Assembly: GCA_003255065.1 (NCBI GenBank)
Contig: QAOA01002050.1
Location: 1 to 64,000, forward strand
Reading direction: 5' to 3'
Length of the DNA stretch: 64,000 bases
Source of the DNA: Cercis canadensis
Lineage: Eukaryota; Streptophyta; Magnoliopsida; Fabales; Fabaceae
Both the position numbers and the translations under genes were made by a program. Below the pieces are notes generated by a model that saw nothing but the letters and a program-made list of their open reading frames with translations, made no database searches and was not told the DNA's origin. This document shows, in pieces, positions 24,422-36,100 of this stretch; the stretch's first letter is position 1; each line of letters begins with the position of its first letter.

Positions 24422-25882
24422 ATTTATCTTTTGCAGATTAGCCAATCCAATTAACTTATAGGCGACTACTATGTTATCCTCCTACTCTAGTAATTTTGGG
24501 GGTTACCCTTGTTGGCTACGCAATAAAAATATGACGCATGTAGGAGAAATAATGTCTTATAGTTGGGTGTGATGTGTCTTGTAATATGAAGTATTAACGT
24601 TTTATACCTTGAACTCCTGTTTCTTTTTAAAAATATCCCAAAGTTATTTAAAATTACTTTAGTTTGCCACAATAATATGAATTGAAAACTGGTCTCACGA
24701 ATTTGGGAATTGGTAGAGAGCCTGTGGAAGTTTAACTGAGGCGCATTGTTTGGCACGAGAGATCTGGACAACAGTGCGAAGACACGAACTTGGAAATTGT
24801 TATTGGAGATTTGGACGACGGTGCGAAGGGGAATATTTGAAAGAGGTAAGGATTTATGTTGAAAGGTTACGTTTAAGATTGATGGCTTAGGAGGAAAATC
24901 GTATGTAGTGTTCGATAATGAAAAGGGGTAAAGGTGAGTTGTAAAAATTCCAAGTGGGTTAGTTTCGATTTACATTGAAGCTAGAATTGTTCTGAATAAA
25001 TTGGTTAGGTTTTCCTACCAAAAAAAAATTGGGTTAGGTTTAGCGGTTATGTATTTGCCAATGATGATGCGTTGAATAACCATTTAGGTTTCTTTGATAA
25101 CGAAAAGGGGTAGAAGCTGAGTTCTAAAAGCACACACTGATAACATGCATAATCATTAGGACTGTCAAAATAGGCTGGCCCTTATTTAACACTAGCATAA
25201 TGGTGGGCTAGGCTCCTAAAATGGTGTCCCAAATAAAATTGTGCTTATTCAGCCGAGTCAGAATTGGGTCAACTTGAAGTAACTTGAATATATGTTTTTT
25301 CTTTTTTAAATAAAACACTCAAAACTTAAAAAATTTAACATAAACATCATGATAAATATTGTTTTACATTAATAATCAAATTAGTTAATAATTAAATAAC
25401 TTTTTATCAATGTTGAAACTAAATTTTAGATATCTAATTTTAATATTATACTTATTATTATCATAAAAATATAATTTTACATAGAAATTTATTATACCTA
25501 ATTACATTATTTAACAACTTAGGAGATTTTTGGTACACAATTTTTATTTTTTTTCATTCCTTGTAAACATCATTTATGGGAGTCTTGTTCTTGGAAATAT
25601 TGTTATCAAGAATGTTATAATTTACATTTGGTTTGCCTTAAATATTATTGAGAATGTGAGACAATATTTTCTTTTTCTATGTTTGGTTCAAATGCTACTT
25701 TCTTGAGAATCTTGATGATTTTTTTTTTTTTTTTTCAAAAATACCACTGTCTAAATTTAGTTTTTTAAAAAATAATTTTTCTTTTTAAATGAAAAAACTA
25801 CTATTATCATTTTTTTAAATAAAAAAATTTCCTTTTAAAAAACATTAAATTCATAGCCATTTTGACAATTTAGTTTTCTAAA
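24422..25882. other. Intergenic, AT-rich; possible hAT-like end near 25158
   Basis: There is no gene in this stretch. A 'ttaggactgtcaaaataggc' string near 25158 resembles the 'tagagctgtcaaaatgggt' type of hAT terminal repeat, also seen inverted at 48114-48132. A matching right end was not found with confidence, though G/C-rich 'ggctgggcc' text at 28840-28880 may belong to the same old element. The MULE at 25883 is inserted within this stretch. Confidence 0.3.
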
Positions 25883-26170
25883 GAGTAAAACCCATTTTTG
25901 GTCCCTAAAAGATAGGGGCGGTGACACTTTAGTCCCTGAAAGATTTTTATCGACACTTTGGTCCCTAAAAGATAGTTCCGTCAGTCATTTTAGTTCGCTG
26001 CTTGTGTCTGTTAGTGGGGCTTAATGAAAAATGTCACGTGGCACGTTAAGTGCTGGTGTGGCCATTAAGTGATGACGTGACACCTTAAAAAATATTCTCT
26101 CTTTCATCTCTCTCTCTTTCTCTCTCCCCGCCATCCTCTCTCCACCATCTCTCTCTCATCCATTAGACAT

Positions 26171-26300
26171 GGACTTGGATGTTTGGTGGTTAATGCTCCC
26201 ATGGCGAACACAGTGGCAACAGCTGAACATGGGATCGCGCTCTCGGTCGCCATGGCTAGGAACGTTGCTCAAGCTGATGTTAGCACCCAGAATTCGGAGC
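26171..26300 (+). pseudogene. Captured D-3-phosphoglycerate dehydrogenase fragment
   Basis: The frame from 26171 reads GLGCLVVNAPMANTVATAEH, then GIALSVAMARNVAQADVST. This matches the plant plastid phosphoglycerate dehydrogenase segment (EFGCLVVNAPTANT...AEHGIAL) at the entrance to the nucleotide-binding domain, the first enzyme of phosphorylated serine synthesis. Only about 40 codons are present and no flanking PGDH exon is seen, so this is an exon piece carried by the MULE, not a gene. Confidence 0.8.
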
Positions 26301-26373
26301 CTATCAGAAATGCTTGTTTATCTGCAAAGTAAGAATCCCGCCATTTAGCTAGATGTTAGCTTCAAAAAACTTC

Positions 26374-27155
26374 TCTCCCCTTAAGCACTTTAGCATATGC
26401 ATGCAAGTTTGTGAAAGCAAGCAGAAAAAGACTCTAATATTCATAAAGCACTCAACTTCTTTACGGCTAAAAATGAAAAGCACCAAATCAAGCATACTAA
26501 ATAAAAGGATATCTTTTTCTTTTTTTAGGTTGTATTTGGAGATAAGGATACTCGGGGCATATGTGACTCAGTTGGACTGAGTCAACTCGGGGCACATGCA
26601 TGTTCTGCATGTTCTGTTGCTGGACTGAGTCAACTTGGGGCACATGTTCTGTTGCTGGATCAACTCGGGGCACATGTTTTATTGCTGGTTCTTTGTTTTC
26701 TATCAGCTCCTTTGTTACACAATGGCCGTGTTTAACATACAAGTGCTATTTAGAGCATCAAAGTGTAANTCTCCCCTTAAGCACTTTAGCATATGCATGC
26801 AAGTTTGTGAAAGCAAGCAGAAAAAGACTCTAATATTCATAAAGCACTCAACTTCTTTACGGCTAAAAATGAAAAGCACCAAATCAAGCATACTAAATAA
26901 AAGGATATCTTTTTCTTTTTTTAGGTTGTATTTGGAGATAAGGATACTCGGGGCATATGTGACTCAGTTGGACTGAGTTAACTCGGGGCACATGCATGTT
27001 CTGTTGCTGGACTGAGTCAACTTGGGGCACATGTTTTGTTGCTGGATCAACTCGGGGCACATGTTTTATTGCTGGTTCTTTGTTTTCTATTAGCTCCTTT
27101 GTTACACAATGGCCGTGTTTAACATACAAGTGCTATTTAGAGCATCAAAGTGTAA
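26374..27155. repeat. Two near-identical ~390-bp copies separated by one N
   Basis: Copy 1 (26374-26768, 395 bp) and copy 2 (26770-27155, 386 bp) differ by a few single bases and one extra 'tgcatgttc' in copy 1. A single N at 26769 lies exactly at the junction. Each copy also contains several ~30-bp imperfect units built on 'ggactgagtcaactcggggc'. An assembly origin (allelic or contig-end duplication) is more likely than a biological tandem duplication. Confidence 0.9.
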
Positions 27156-27174
27156 AGAAAACATAAGGGTGTAA

Positions 27175-27538
27175 TGAGAACCTGAAGAAGAACCCTCAAA
27201 GTCAAAAGGGTCATTCCAATCACCACCACCACCATTGTTGTTATAGTTGCCGCCATATTTGTCGCCGCCGCCACCACCAAATAACGAAGGAAGTGAGGGA
27301 AAATGAAATGGGCTAGAAGGGGTACTTGGGCGGAAGAGGATCACCTAATTAGAGCATCAAAGTGTTTGGACGGAAGAGCATGAAAAGGAGCGGCGGCGGC
27401 AAAGAACGGCGACGGCCATACCTGGTGACGAAGGGGAAAGAGAAGGCATGGAGAAAGATTATTGTGGCTGAAACTAGAAGGATAAGAAGCCAAATGTGAA
27501 GGTCTCAAAACGGACAAGGGCATCAAAGTGCAGTCCAT
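27175..27538 (-). pseudogene. Captured 5' part of a gene for a putative plastid glycine-rich protein
   Basis: From an ATG at 27538 the minus strand reads MDCTLMPLSVLRPSHLASYP and continues Ser/Pro-rich without acidic residues, like a chloroplast transit peptide. After an interruption near 27345 it continues in another frame with LPSLFGGGGGDKYGGNYNNN and DWNDPFDFEG. I do not recognise the parent gene. The position inside the MULE, the opposite strand to the PGDH piece and the abrupt end suggest a captured N-terminal exon. Confidence 0.55.
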
Positions 27539-27655
27539 GTTCCCTACCCTCTTCTTCCAAAGGGCCGAAGAGGGCTGTGACAAGTAGTGGCATTGCTCAG
27601 CCCGTTGCTGCTAGTGCTGAAGCTGTGAAGTAGAAGGTCAAAGTTGAGTAATGAA

Positions 27656-27680
27656 AGAGAGAGAGAGAGAGAGAGGATGG
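27656..27680. repeat. (GA)n run in MULE right arm
   Basis: A purine microsatellite, mirrored by the CT-rich stretch at about 26095-26160 in the left arm, so it forms part of the inverted repeats. Confidence 0.85.
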
Positions 27681-28509
27681 CGGGGATAGAGAGAGAGAGA
27701 AAAGAGAGATGAAAGAGAGAATTTTTTTTAAAGGTGCCACATCATCACTTAACGGCCATGTCAACACTTAACGTGCCACATGACACAAGCGACAGACTAA
27801 AATGGCTGACAAAACTATCTTTCAGGAACCAAAGTGTCGGTAAAAATATTTCAGGGACTAAAGTGTCACTGCTCCTATCTTTTAGGGACCAAAAAGAGGT
27901 TTTACTCTTTTTTAAAATAAGAAAATAGAATTTTTAGACTTTTTTTTTGGGTTTCTTCATTTGTCCATCTTCCTCTCTCTCTGCTCATGCATTCTTCCTC
28001 CTTTTCTTAGTTCCCCTCTCTCTCTCTCTCTCTCTTTCACTGATATTTGCCATATTTTTTCCTATTGAAACTAAATTCTATAAACTCTATGTGAAAGGCA
28101 TGGCTACATTTAGATAACAATCTGAGCTTATCTTGAGGCTCAAATTCACACAAACAAACAACACGATCAAATGGGTTCTTCAATCCTATAATGGCTTTGT
28201 AATGAAGATAGGGAGGGCGGCTGAAGGACTGGTCAACCCCATCTAACAAGGAGAAGAAGCAAACCAGAAACGAAGAAAACAATGACCAGAATTATAATGA
28301 TGAGTAGTATACTGGGACTCACCTTGTTTAAATTGAACCCATCAAATCGAAAGGTGGGTTTGGCTGAGAAAGAAAATATGGTGGACTGCCAGCGAAGCTC
28401 CCCAGAGATCAGTGGTGGTCAATGACGATGAGAAGCCATGGATGATGGCTCCATGGTAGAAGGACGAGAGAGAGAGAGTTGGGCCTCAGTGGGTTTGAGT
28501 TTGATGAGG

Positions 28510-28735
28510 GTAAGGGTAGACAAATTTATCTTTTTACATGTATACACCTTTACTGTGCTATGGAAATCCAAGATTCCCATCCCTTCCCATGAGAATTTTT
28601 TTTTGTGGAAAACTTGGCTAAAAATCATTCTTGGGAATGATTTTTTAAAAACTTGTACAACATATAGAAATTATACTTTCATATATTGAGATTCCTAATA
28701 AACTAAAAAGAATCTATTTATCAAATGTCACTTTA
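28510..28735 (-). mobile_element. Partial second copy of the Tourist-like MITE
   Basis: The sequence matches the reverse complement of the left part of the MITE at 7859-8447: 'ggaaatccaagattcccat', 'tttgtggaaaacttg', 'aatcattcttgggaat' and the end-like 'gaatctatttatcaaatg'. The other half and a matching second terminal repeat are not seen, so it is a truncated, diverged copy. Confidence 0.65.
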
Positions 28736-28959
28736 ATTTAATTTTTTTAAACAAAAATTTATTATTTTTTTAAAAAATAAAGGTATATGGTCGAACTGGC
28801 TTGCTAGCTTGCTAGCCATACATAGGACTAGGCTGGGCCAATTTTTAGCCAACACAAAAAAAAGGCTTGGCACGGGCTCTCTCACCAAGATGCTCTAATG
28901 ATCGTGGAATGATAATTACACATGTTATGACCTATGTGGTTATGACAATGTATTTGAGG

Positions 28960-29480
28960 AGTAACTGTGATGCAGAATGACAGACTAAGTAAAATAATTG
29001 AGTTTTCAAAGAAAACTGAAGTTACCAACAATTGTTTTAGAAAACAAGGAAAACAATTCGAAAACCTTTTTAAATTTTTTTAAAAATGTTTTGGTTTGCA
29101 AACCAAAGAAAGTTGGGGAGTCTAATTGTGTGTTTAGAAGGTGTTAGGAACCCCGCAACACTTGTTCTAAGAATGGTTACTAGAACTTAATTGTGCAAAC
29201 TTAATTATGATCAACAATGTATTTCTTTTATCCCTAAAAAACTAATATGCATATGTACAAATAAACAAGACAAATAATAAATGGAAACATACAATGTGTA
29301 TTTAGAAATGGAGGAAAATTTTCCAAGTTGGCTTTAGTGTCTCTCCAAACCATATGATACCAGTTTTTATTTGAAATAGCACTACTCTTATGTTTTGTTC
29401 TCAGCTCGGGCGGCAATCACTATTTTTCTTGTAACTTGAGCTAGGAAGATCAAAATTGCATGCCATCAAATGCAATGCAA
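28960..29480 (-). mobile_element. LTR fragment of the Tat/Ogre-type family (inverted copy)
   Basis: 'tttgcaaaccaaagaaagtt' and 'ggtgttaggaaccccgcaac' near 29094-29155 match the LTR-end block at 1-120 in the same orientation. The piece continues to about 29480 with sequence that matches 30480-30596 and 33232-33540 in the opposite orientation. It is a fossil fragment. Confidence 0.65.
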
Positions 29481-30596
29481 ACTTGAGCCACTCATATTTT
29501 AAATATTTATGCATGTGTTCTTGAGATGACCTTAAAGTGATGCATTATTTTGACTAATTGTTAAATTCTGGAGTTTGTTTTAATCTTACCTTGATGAAAA
29601 TTGGTCTCTCTAATTAGGATTTTGTTAGAAATGCATGAATATCATGTTTGATGTTGAACATGCCTCTCAAAGTGTTAAATGGGGTTGAGAATTGGTAAGT
29701 TCTGTCAAATGCTCATACTCAAATAGCAAAGAGAGTGTAAAGAGGGGAAGGAAGTTATGAAATTTCAACAATGATGCTTGGGCTGTCTGACATGAGTAGA
29801 GAGTTCCTTGATAAGTGAGAAGGTTCATGACCGAAGAAACCAACTTGAGACTTGGAGCTAGAAGGCCTCTATTTTACATTTGTTTTCTTTTTTTGGGACG
29901 TAATTTGAATTCCCCTTACCCTTTTGATTCTTGAGACAAAGGCTTGTAATATTATTCTCATGCATTGCATTGAATCTTATGGTTATGACTGTGTTGTTAG
30001 AAGTTCATAGGCCCCTTACTTGTCATGAAAGAATAGGGCAATCGGCCATCTCCATAAGAGGTGGCCCACCCTATCCGACCTAAGTAAAGATAAGGCCACT
30101 CTATCCAACCTAGTAAAATAACTTCTCCACTTTTTAATTTCTCATTTTAAAAAACACAAAAGGCTCTAGGCATCTCTTTCTTGCTTGTTTTGGATCAATG
30201 CCACGTTTTTACTCACTTTTGGTGGTAAGCTACATCATTTTACTTGTTTTCTTTTTTTACTCTAGACCATTAGATGATCCCATGTGGCCAAGTTTTACTT
30301 TCAAACCCATTTTTAAGAATTACATGGGCTCTAATTCCTCCTTGAGGATATGTAGGCAACTACAATTGTAAGGTGAACCAAATTGTGTAAATATTTCGTT
30401 TTCTCTTTTCCTTTTTACTCTTTGATCAATTTCATTTAATTTTTTTTTATCTCATTTCCACTTAAGCACACATAATAATGACTTTATGCCAACCATTGGC
30501 TCACAAAGATCCACATTTCTATGAGGAGAGGCAGTAAAGCCAACTTGGGACATTTCCTCAATTTCTAAATACATACAATTTGTTTTCATTTATTAC

Positions 30597-33231
30597 TGAG
30601 AGTGCAAATAAAAAATTTGATCAAGATACAGCTCAAAATTATGCATAATCAGAATGTCAGCAAGCTTAAGTCATAACTAGTTAACTGAACATAAAACTAG
30701 TTTATGAAGCATATAGTAGAAAATAGAGAGAGAAAGGAGAAGAGATTGAGCCCAGAACTAGCAACAAAGTTATTTGTCCAAGCTTCTAGAATCTCTGGTT
30801 TCCTAGGAGCTAACCAGAGACTCACTCAAACTGGTTTTACAAGAGCTCACCAACAAGTCTCTCTAGTTTTTCAAGAGCTCACTAGAAATTCTCTTCCTCT
30901 GACAAAGAAAGCAGAGGTCACACCACAGATTTCTTATAGGAAATCTATTACAATAATCCCAAATGACTTAGCCCCAAAGATAACAACTCTCACAAGACAT
31001 ATTACAAGTAGTTACAGAGTTGGAAGAAGAGAATGAAGCTAGTTATATGACAAAATATGATTCTTGGTTGAAGGCTTCTCTTCTTGATTTTCTAGACCTT
31101 GGGTCTTCAATTTATAGGAGTCTAGAGGAAGAAGATGACCATTTGAATTGTAGACATACTCCTAAATTCGTGGTTATCAATTTGTGCTATTTTAGGAATC
31201 ATTTTATTCATCCTTGATTTTATTCCTTATATGGCTCATTCTTTGAAAAACTTCCTTTTATATTCTCCAACAGCTCTTTTTATGATTTGATTGCTTCTAA
31301 ACTACACTCCTCTGATTAATTGCCATTTATTCTTTTATTATCTCGAGCTTCAATAATATCTTCATATATTTTACTACCACGTCGTCATAGATGATATTCT
31401 ATGCGAAACAAGTTATGTACGAGAACTGGTTCTTATTGAGGTAGGAGCTGGTTCTTGTTCTTGACCCAAGATTATCACTAACTTGTCACTTAATAAAGAC
31501 ACTTAAACAACCAGATTAGGGTTAGTGATAATGATCATTTGTCATCATTAAAACTAGGGTTGGTGAACCATGGACTCAACAATCTCCACCTTTTTAATGA
31601 TGAAAAATGCCTGGAAAGATCTCCCCTTAAAAATATGCTTATCTCTAAAACTAGCTTTACAACCAGTTTAGAAGGTAGTTTTCACAAAGTAGTTTCTCAA
31701 TAGAGGGGTTTTCATAAATATATTTTAAGTACAAATCATCTAGACTATCTCTGATATCATATCAAAATCAAAACATATAAGAGATATCAAGACAGATAAT
31801 ATTTTTCAGCATATGTCCCCCTTTGTAATTGATCTTTCCAATATTTCTCCCCCTTTGTCATTAGCAAAAGGAGTAAAGGAAAAAGAGGTTGGATCCTTAA
31901 GATCATAAAACTCCTTCTTAGTTGCAGTCAAAACTTCATTTGCTACAACCAACTCTTTTTTTGGACTGAAAAAAAAAAAAAAAGTCTCTGGCCAATTTTA
32001 TTTGCTAGCTTAGCAGGATTTAGATCAACTATCCAGGATGTGAGATCAACTGGCTTTGAAGAAGCAAAATGGTTCTTGACTTTGCATACATTTCATATTC
32101 ATGGTACCTACACAAATAAATTTTTTAGATCTTAACTCAAGGTGGTTAAACCTATAATATTGAGCCCAAAGCTCTGATACCAATTGAAAGTGTAGATAGA
32201 ATATTTGATCAAGATAGAATTAGCTTAAAACCATGCATAATCAGAATTTTAGCAAGCTTAAGTCATAACCAGTTAATTGAACATAAAACTAGTTTTTGAT
32301 GCATATAGTAGAAAGTAGAGAGAGAATGAAGAAGAGATTGAGCCCAGAATTTTATAGTGGTTTGGCCAAACACTGCCTACGTCTGCTCTCCCAAGGTTAG
32401 GGTTCCACTAGCAACAAGATTATTTGTCCAAGCTTCTAGAATCTCTGGTTTCCTAGGAGCTAACCAGAAACTCACTCAAACTAGTTTTACAAGAGCTCAC
32501 CAACAAGTCTCTCTAGTTTCTCAAGAACTCACTAGAAACTATCTTCCTCTGACAAAGAAAGCAGAGGTCACACCCCATATTTCTTATAGGAAATCTGTTA
32601 CAATAATCCCAAATGACTTAGCCCTAAAGATAACAACTCTCACAAGACATATTACAAGTAGTTACAGAGTTGGAAAAAGAGAATGAAGCTAGTTATATGA
32701 CAGAATATGATTCTTACTTGAAGGCTTCTCTTCTTGATTTTCCAGACCTTGGGTCTTCAATTTATAGGAGTCTAGAGGAAGAAGATGACCATTTGAATTG
32801 TAGACAAACTCCTAAATTCGTGGCTATCAATTTGTGCTATTTTAGGAATCATTTTATTCATCATTGATTTCTTACCTTATATAGCTCATTCATTGAAAAA
32901 CTTCCTTTTATATTCTCCAACAGCTCTTTTTCTGATTTGATTGCTTCCAAACTCCACTCCTCTGATTAATTGCCATTTATTCTTGAATAATCTCGAGCTT
33001 CAATAATATCTTTAGATATTTTACTGCCATATTGTCATAAATGATATTATGTGCGAAACAAGTTATGTACAAGAACTTGTTCTTGCTAAGGTATGAGCTG
33101 GTTCTTTTTCTTGACCCAAGATTATCACTAACTTGTCACTTAATAAAGACACTTAAACAACCAGTTTAAGGTTAGTGATCATGATCATTTGTTATCTTCA
33201 AAACTAGGGTTGGAGAACCGTGGACTCAACA
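30597..33231 (-). mobile_element. Non-autonomous Ty1/copia-like LTR element, structurally complete
   Basis: The direct terminal repeats 30597-31581 (985 bp) and 32185-33231 (1047 bp) are roughly 95% alike by eye over the compared part. The left one lacks ~60 bp that the right one has. On the minus strand the 5' LTR (right) is followed by a primer site TGGTATCAGAGC (32182-32171, initiator-Met tRNA type). A purine tract 'aaaaaggtggagat' precedes the 3' LTR. Flanks ATTAC and ATTAT fit a 5-bp target duplication. The interior is only ~600 bp and non-coding, so it depends on proteins from elsewhere. It is fossil but fairly young compared with its neighbours. Confidence 0.85.
32171..32182 (-). promoter_or_regulatory. 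tRNA-iMet-type primer-binding site
   Basis: The reverse complement reads TGGTATCAGAGC, two bases from the LTR end. It sets the orientation of the element at 30597-33231. Confidence 0.85.
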
Positions 33232-34090
33232 ATTATGTCGCTTGTTTATTTGTATATGTGCATGTTAGTTGTTTAGGAATTAATGAACTACATTACTGGT
33301 CATACTATATTTTGCATAATTAGTTTCTAGTTACTGTTCTCTAAACGTGTGTTGTAATTGCCTAAAACCTTCCTTACTCACAATTAAACTCCTGAACCCT
33401 CTTTGGTTTGCATACTAACCATTTTTTTTAAGAATCTAAAGGGGTTTTCCAATTGTTCACATGTTTTTAAAATAATTGGTAACGACTACAGTTTTCTCTA
33501 AAAATTTATTATTTTTCTTAGTCCCCTATCTGCATTGCAGCTACCTGTGGTGTACATTGTGACTAGTAGATACCAATATCATTACTTAGGATTGGCAACA
33601 ATAAACATATGCAAGTTAAATACATTGTAAGCAATTGTTTGAATTGGATTTTTTGATAGATAAACTATCCTAAAGTGAATGATTAGACTACTGATGAGGG
33701 AGGAAATAGAGTAAAGGAAGAACACAAATGGAATGCTAAATTCTAGTTCACAAAGTTCATATCAAAGAGAGAAATAGATAACCTCTATTCTCAAATGTAT
33801 TATCAAAATGTTTTAATATTCAAGTTTGACTTCCCTCCCTTGACACAATATATTTATAAGCTCAAAATAACACATTTCACTAGGAAACATAAATGAAAAA
33901 ATAAATACATAAAGATGATAACAAGAAACGACAACTCCCAAGATACAACTTCCATTGCATAACTTTAAAGCTCTAGAAATCTCCACTTACTTGGAATCTG
34001 ATAAGGGGTTATGACTTGTTAGAAAGATAAATAAGTCTATTTTCCAATTCCACCAACTATGTATGAATATGATTGTTATAGACAAAATTA

Positions 34091-34550
34091 TGATAGAAAT
34101 ATTGAACACTATCCAATTCAGTGAATTTGCACTTCTTGAAACACTACAATGAATATAAGGTCTTCTACTTTCTTGAATGACTTCAATCCATTATTGCACT
34201 AAATCATACTCCCGAGGTGGAAAAATAGCTCATACTTAGGTTAAGCTCCCTTTCAAATCAAGAATTTTTGTTGAAGGCTTCTTAAGCAACATAAACTAGA
34301 AATTGGCTCTTATTTTGTTATGATAGAAATATTGAACACTGTCCAATTCAGTGAATTTGCACTTCTTGAAACACTACAATAAATATAAGGTCTTCTACTT
34401 TCTTGAATGACTTCAATCCATTATTGCACTAAATCATACTCCCGAGGTGGAAAAATAGCTCATACTTAGGTTAAGCTCCCTTTCAAATCAAGAATTTTTG
34501 TTGAAGGCTTCCTAAGCAACATAAACTAGAAATTGGCTCTTATTTTGTTA
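34091..34550. repeat. 230-bp tandem duplication
   Basis: 34091-34320 and 34321-34550 are direct copies with only a few single-base differences. The duplicated unit spans the end of the left LTR and the adjoining internal sequence, and it is absent from the second unit of the tandem element, so it arose later. Confidence 0.9.
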
Positions 34551-35240
34551 TGTTGAACTTGGCATCTTCTACACCAAATGAAAAGATAATTAGAATATTT
34601 GAAGTTTTTTAAATTTCTCTAATGAGTATTATGTATAAGTTGTGCAATAGACATATACTTCAATTGTGTCTTCATTTGATTCCAACGTTGAATCAAGTGT
34701 TAAATAGAATTATAATGTATTGAATCAACCCCAATAAAATATACGTACTCCATTTTTAAACATCCTAGAAAATTTGAAATTCTAGAGAGTATTAAACTGT
34801 TTTAAAATATTTTTATCCAAATTTTTTTAAAAAATATTAATAATCTCTAAATCAGGATGTTTCACATCATCTTGTAATTTTTGGATGATTTCTTCATGGT
34901 TGATCAATTGATGACATATTTCTTCACTAGGAACTTCTAGTGGTCATTTTAACTCATCCTCATCTTTGAGCATGATAAAATAAGGAATTCTAATAAACAT
35001 TTTATTACCTTCTTTATTTATTGTGGTCTTTTCAACTTCCAATGCCTTTGATGTTGTTATGACACAACTTGTCACCAAATTCTAATTTTCTTCTTAAAAT
35101 GAGGAAATTTCTTTCTTTTCTTCATACTCATAAAAAATAGAATCTTCATCTTCGTACTTTTTGTCATCAAACTCCTCCAAGTTAGATTGCCAGGAAGGAC
35201 ATAATATGATGAATGCCCAAGCTCCCAACATTAAAAATAA

Positions 35241-35609
35241 GAGTAAAACCCCTTTTTAGTCCCTGAATTATTCAGTGATTGACAAGTTAGTCCTCCAAAA
35301 ATGTTCGCTGACAATTTCGTCCTCGAATTATGGTTCCGTACGACAAATTAGTCCTCGAATTATATTCGCTGACAATTTAGTCCTCGAATTATGGTTTCAT
35401 ACGACAAATTAGTCCTCGAATTAATCCTCAACTGAGGACTAATTTGTCGTATGGACCATAATTCGAGGACTAAATTGTCAGCGAAAATTTTTTGAGGACT
35501 AATTTGTCGTACGGAACCATAATTTGAGGACGAAATTGTCAGCGAACATTTTTGGGGTACTAACTTGTCCATCGTTGAATTTTTCAGGGACCAAAAAGGG
35601 GTTTTACTC
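35241..35609. mobile_element. Foldback Mutator-type MITE, 369 bp, perfect 9-bp duplication
   Basis: An almost complete palindrome with arms of roughly 180 bp, beginning 'gagtaaaacccctttttagt' at each end. The perfect duplication 'taaaaataa' flanks it (35232-35240 and 35610-35618). The first bases match the terminal repeats of the Pack-MULE at 25883, placing it in the same Mutator-like group. It is inserted in the gag region of the tandem LTR element. Confidence 0.92.
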
Positions 35610-36100
35610 TAAAAATAATTAGTAGAAGAATTGATGTTATTGCCTTCAAAATTGTAGCTTGATGGTTCTTTCTCTTTGTTGTTTCTACTAAGCTCTCCAA
35701 CATTCCTAAAATTAGGTTTGTTGGTTAAACATATTGCACATTGCCTTGTTGATTGGAAATATTTTCCACTATTAGCAGCAATATTACATATAAAATTAGC
35801 TCTATTCCTCATCATACAAGTATTAATTTTCTTTATTTGCTGCAAAATATTAGATTGTATAAAGAGACTTTGAGCAAAATTTGAAGGAAGAAAATTGTCA
35901 TGTAACATTGCCTTCATCTTTTCCCAAGAAACAATCATAGGCTTCCCTTTTTGCAATCTCAACTCTTGGATTTTGTGCCACCATGTAGATGCATAGCTAC
36001 GAAGTTTTGTCATAACAAGCTTCACTTTTTGGTTTTCAAGAATATTCTTGTACTTAAAGAACTTTTTCATGACACTAAGTCAATCTAGAAACTCCTCCTA
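35610..36100 (-). pseudogene. gag remnant, unit 1 of the tandem element
   Basis: The minus strand shows the plant retrotransposon gag pattern: KVKLVMTKLRSYASTWWHKI, then WEKMKAMLHDNFLP, followed by an Asn/Ser-rich tail. This is a capsid-domain fragment of a fossil element, with a foldback MITE inserted at its downstream side. Confidence 0.7.

Larger units (their letters stand above)
25883..27907. mobile_element. Mutator-like Pack-MULE with captured gene fragments
   Basis: Long terminal inverted repeats of about 250 bp begin 'gagtaaaacccatttttggt' on the left and, reverse-complemented, 'gagtaaaacctctttttggt' on the right. Flanks 'ttttctaaa' (25874-25882) and 'ttttttaaa' (27908-27916) fit the 9-bp duplication of Mutator-like elements, with 8 of 9 matching. 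No transposase is present. The interior holds fragments of at least two unrelated host genes, the hallmark of a Pack-MULE. One N at 26769 separates two near-identical 390-bp copies, so the true length may be nearer 1.6 kb. Confidence 0.85.
29960..33540 (+). mobile_element. LTR of the Tat/Ogre-type family, split by a nested element
   Basis: The conserved 'ataggccccttacttgtca' block is at about 30008, and the LTR-end block ('ctgaaccctctttggtttgc') is at about 33392, followed by a primer-site-like region near 33475. The element at 30597-33231 is inserted between them. The inverted copy at 28960-29480 runs continuously through the same point, confirming the nesting. It is an old, partial LTR. Confidence 0.65.

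Noticed and set aside
26497-27129. Repetitive protein with HVPRVD and HVPQVD repeats on the minus strand
   Set aside because: The repeats come from ~30-bp tandem DNA units inside a MULE and are duplicated by the assembly artefact at the N; no gene context.
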